Of a DNA stretch of 6,510 nucleotides, positions 5,592-6,510 are shown piece by piece. The stretch is from Pseudomonadales bacterium. GTDB lineage: Bacteria > Pseudomonadota > Gammaproteobacteria > Pseudomonadales > JAHEIH01. Position 1 is the first letter of the stretch. Each line of letters begins with the position of its first letter. Below the pieces are notes generated by a model. That model did not search any database and had not been told where the DNA came from. It was given only the letters and a program-made list of their open reading frames with translations. The position numbers and the translations under genes are program-made. Location: positions 1 to 6,510 of the forward strand of contig JALRIU010000100.1 in the NCBI GenBank assembly GCA_023255355.1, written 5' to 3'.

Positions 5592-6510
5592 TTAAATGTC
5601 CTGCCCTAGATTCACATCAAGTTTGAAATTTGGATCTAACTCAACGACCTGCCATGGCAAACCGTACTCATTCATATCGGCAAGAAAAGCATCTGGATCA
5701 AGCTGTTCAACATTCCAAACACCAGGCTCACGCCATTTGCCTTCAACAACCATTTTTGAACCGATCATGGCTGGCACACCAGTAGTATATGAAATAGCCT
5801 GAGACTTAACTTCAGCGTAGCAAGCTTCGTGGTCACAAATTTGATACAGATAAACAAGACGCTCTTTTCCATCTTTTAGACCACGAACGATACAGCCAAT
5901 ACAGGTTCTACCCTTGGTTCTTGGGCCCAGGGTGGATGGATCAGGCAATAATTTGGCTAGGAATTGAATCGGTACAATTTCCACACCGTTGTATTCAACA
6001 GGTTCGATACCTGTCATACCAACGTTGCCAAGCACCTCAAGATGCTTAAGGTAACTATCGCCGAAGCTCATCCAAAATTGTGCACGGCGAAGACTTGGGA
6101 AGTTTTTAGATAAAGACTCTAATTCCTCATGATACATGCGGTAAATATTGTATGTTCCGACACCATCTGGGCATTCAAAGCGCGCACGTTTAGACATGGC
6201 TGGAGTTGTCACAAACTGCCCTGCTTCCCAATGACAGCACTCAGCGGTCACCTCACGAATATTAATTTCTGGATTAAAGTTGGTCGCAAAAGGATAGCCG
6301 TGATCGCCACCGTTCACATCAATGATATCTAGCTCATGAATCTCATCGAAATAATGTTTTGCTAAATAAGCAGTAAAAATATTGGTTGCACCTGGATCAA
6401 AGCCACTGCCTAAAATAGCCGTTAGACCAGCTTGCTTAAAACGCTCTTGATAGGCCCACTGCCATTTATATTCAAATTTAGCAGTATCCAAAGGTTCATA
6501 GTTTGCTGTA
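5592..6510 (-). CDS. Carboxynorspermidine/carboxyspermidine dehydrogenase (saccharopine dehydrogenase-like), N-terminus beyond window
   Basis: An NADPH-dependent reductive-condensation enzyme that joins putrescine (or diaminopropane) to L-aspartate beta-semialdehyde, forming carboxyspermidine. About 305 residues are visible. The frame stays open to the right edge, where TANYEP precedes LDTAKFEYKWQWAY, so the TTG at 6491 is an internal leucine and not a start. Roughly the first 90-110 residues, including the N-terminal Rossmann GxGxxG, are outside the window. Typical stretches of the LYS9-like family are AILGSGFDPGATNIF, DVNGGDHGYPFATNFNPEIN and the C-terminal NEYGLPWQVVEL. Close linkage with nspC and speB distinguishes it from lysine-pathway saccharopine dehydrogenases. 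It is the first visible gene of the polyamine operon. Its promoter and any further upstream gene, such as arginine decarboxylase, cannot be seen. Confidence 0.92.
   Translation of the reverse strand, partial: TANYEPLDTAKFEYKWQWAYQERFKQAGLTAILGSGFDPGATNIFTAYLAKHYFDEIHELDIIDVNGGDHGYPFATNFNPEINIREVTAECCHWEAGQFVTTPAMSKRARFECPDGVGTYNIYRMYHEELESLSKNFPSLRRAQFWMSFGDSYLKHLEVLGNVGMTGIEPVEYNGVEIVPIQFLAKLLPDPSTLGPRTKGRTCIGCIVRGLKDGKERLVYLYQICDHEACYAEVKSQAISYTTGVPAMIGSKMVVEGKWREPGVWNVEQLDPDAFLADMNEYGLPWQVVELDPNFKLDVNLGQDI

Overview
The window looks like chromosomal DNA of a marine-type gammaproteobacterium. This is inferred from moderate GC content, the spermidine route through carboxyspermidine, a proteobacterial-type DgkA, and an ODP/chemoreceptor-like gene pair. 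The genus cannot be fixed from the sequence alone. No RNA gene, insertion sequence, phage gene or CRISPR array is visible. Seven protein genes nearly fill the window, six on the minus strand and one (dgkA) on the plus strand. Two of them run off the edges.

Right part (3531-6510, minus strand, transcribed right to left): a tight polyamine operon. A carboxy(nor)spermidine dehydrogenase, whose N-terminus lies beyond the right edge, is followed after 3 bp by carboxy(nor)spermidine decarboxylase (nspC). After another 9 bp comes agmatinase (speB). Together they would turn agmatine into putrescine, condense putrescine with aspartate semialdehyde to carboxyspermidine, and decarboxylate that to spermidine, with no need for decarboxylated S-adenosylmethionine.

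Middle: dgkA (diacylglycerol kinase, plus strand) converges on speB, and the two genes share a CTAG that supplies both stop codons. Divergent from dgkA is an SDF-family sodium- or proton-coupled symporter, probably for glutamate/aspartate, with a TTG start.

Left part (1-1753, minus strand) is the most interesting. A small soluble protein with a degenerate chemoreceptor hairpin tip is translationally coupled to a metallo-beta-lactamase-fold diiron protein of the ODP (oxygen-binding diiron protein) type. An FNR-like palindrome lies upstream of the pair. This suggests an O2- or iron-sensing module feeding into a chemotaxis-like array or acting separately from it. Farther downstream, at the left edge, is the start of a DUF819-family membrane protein. 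It reads through the region that otherwise looks empty, and its ribosome binding site lies in the 3' arm of a predicted hairpin.
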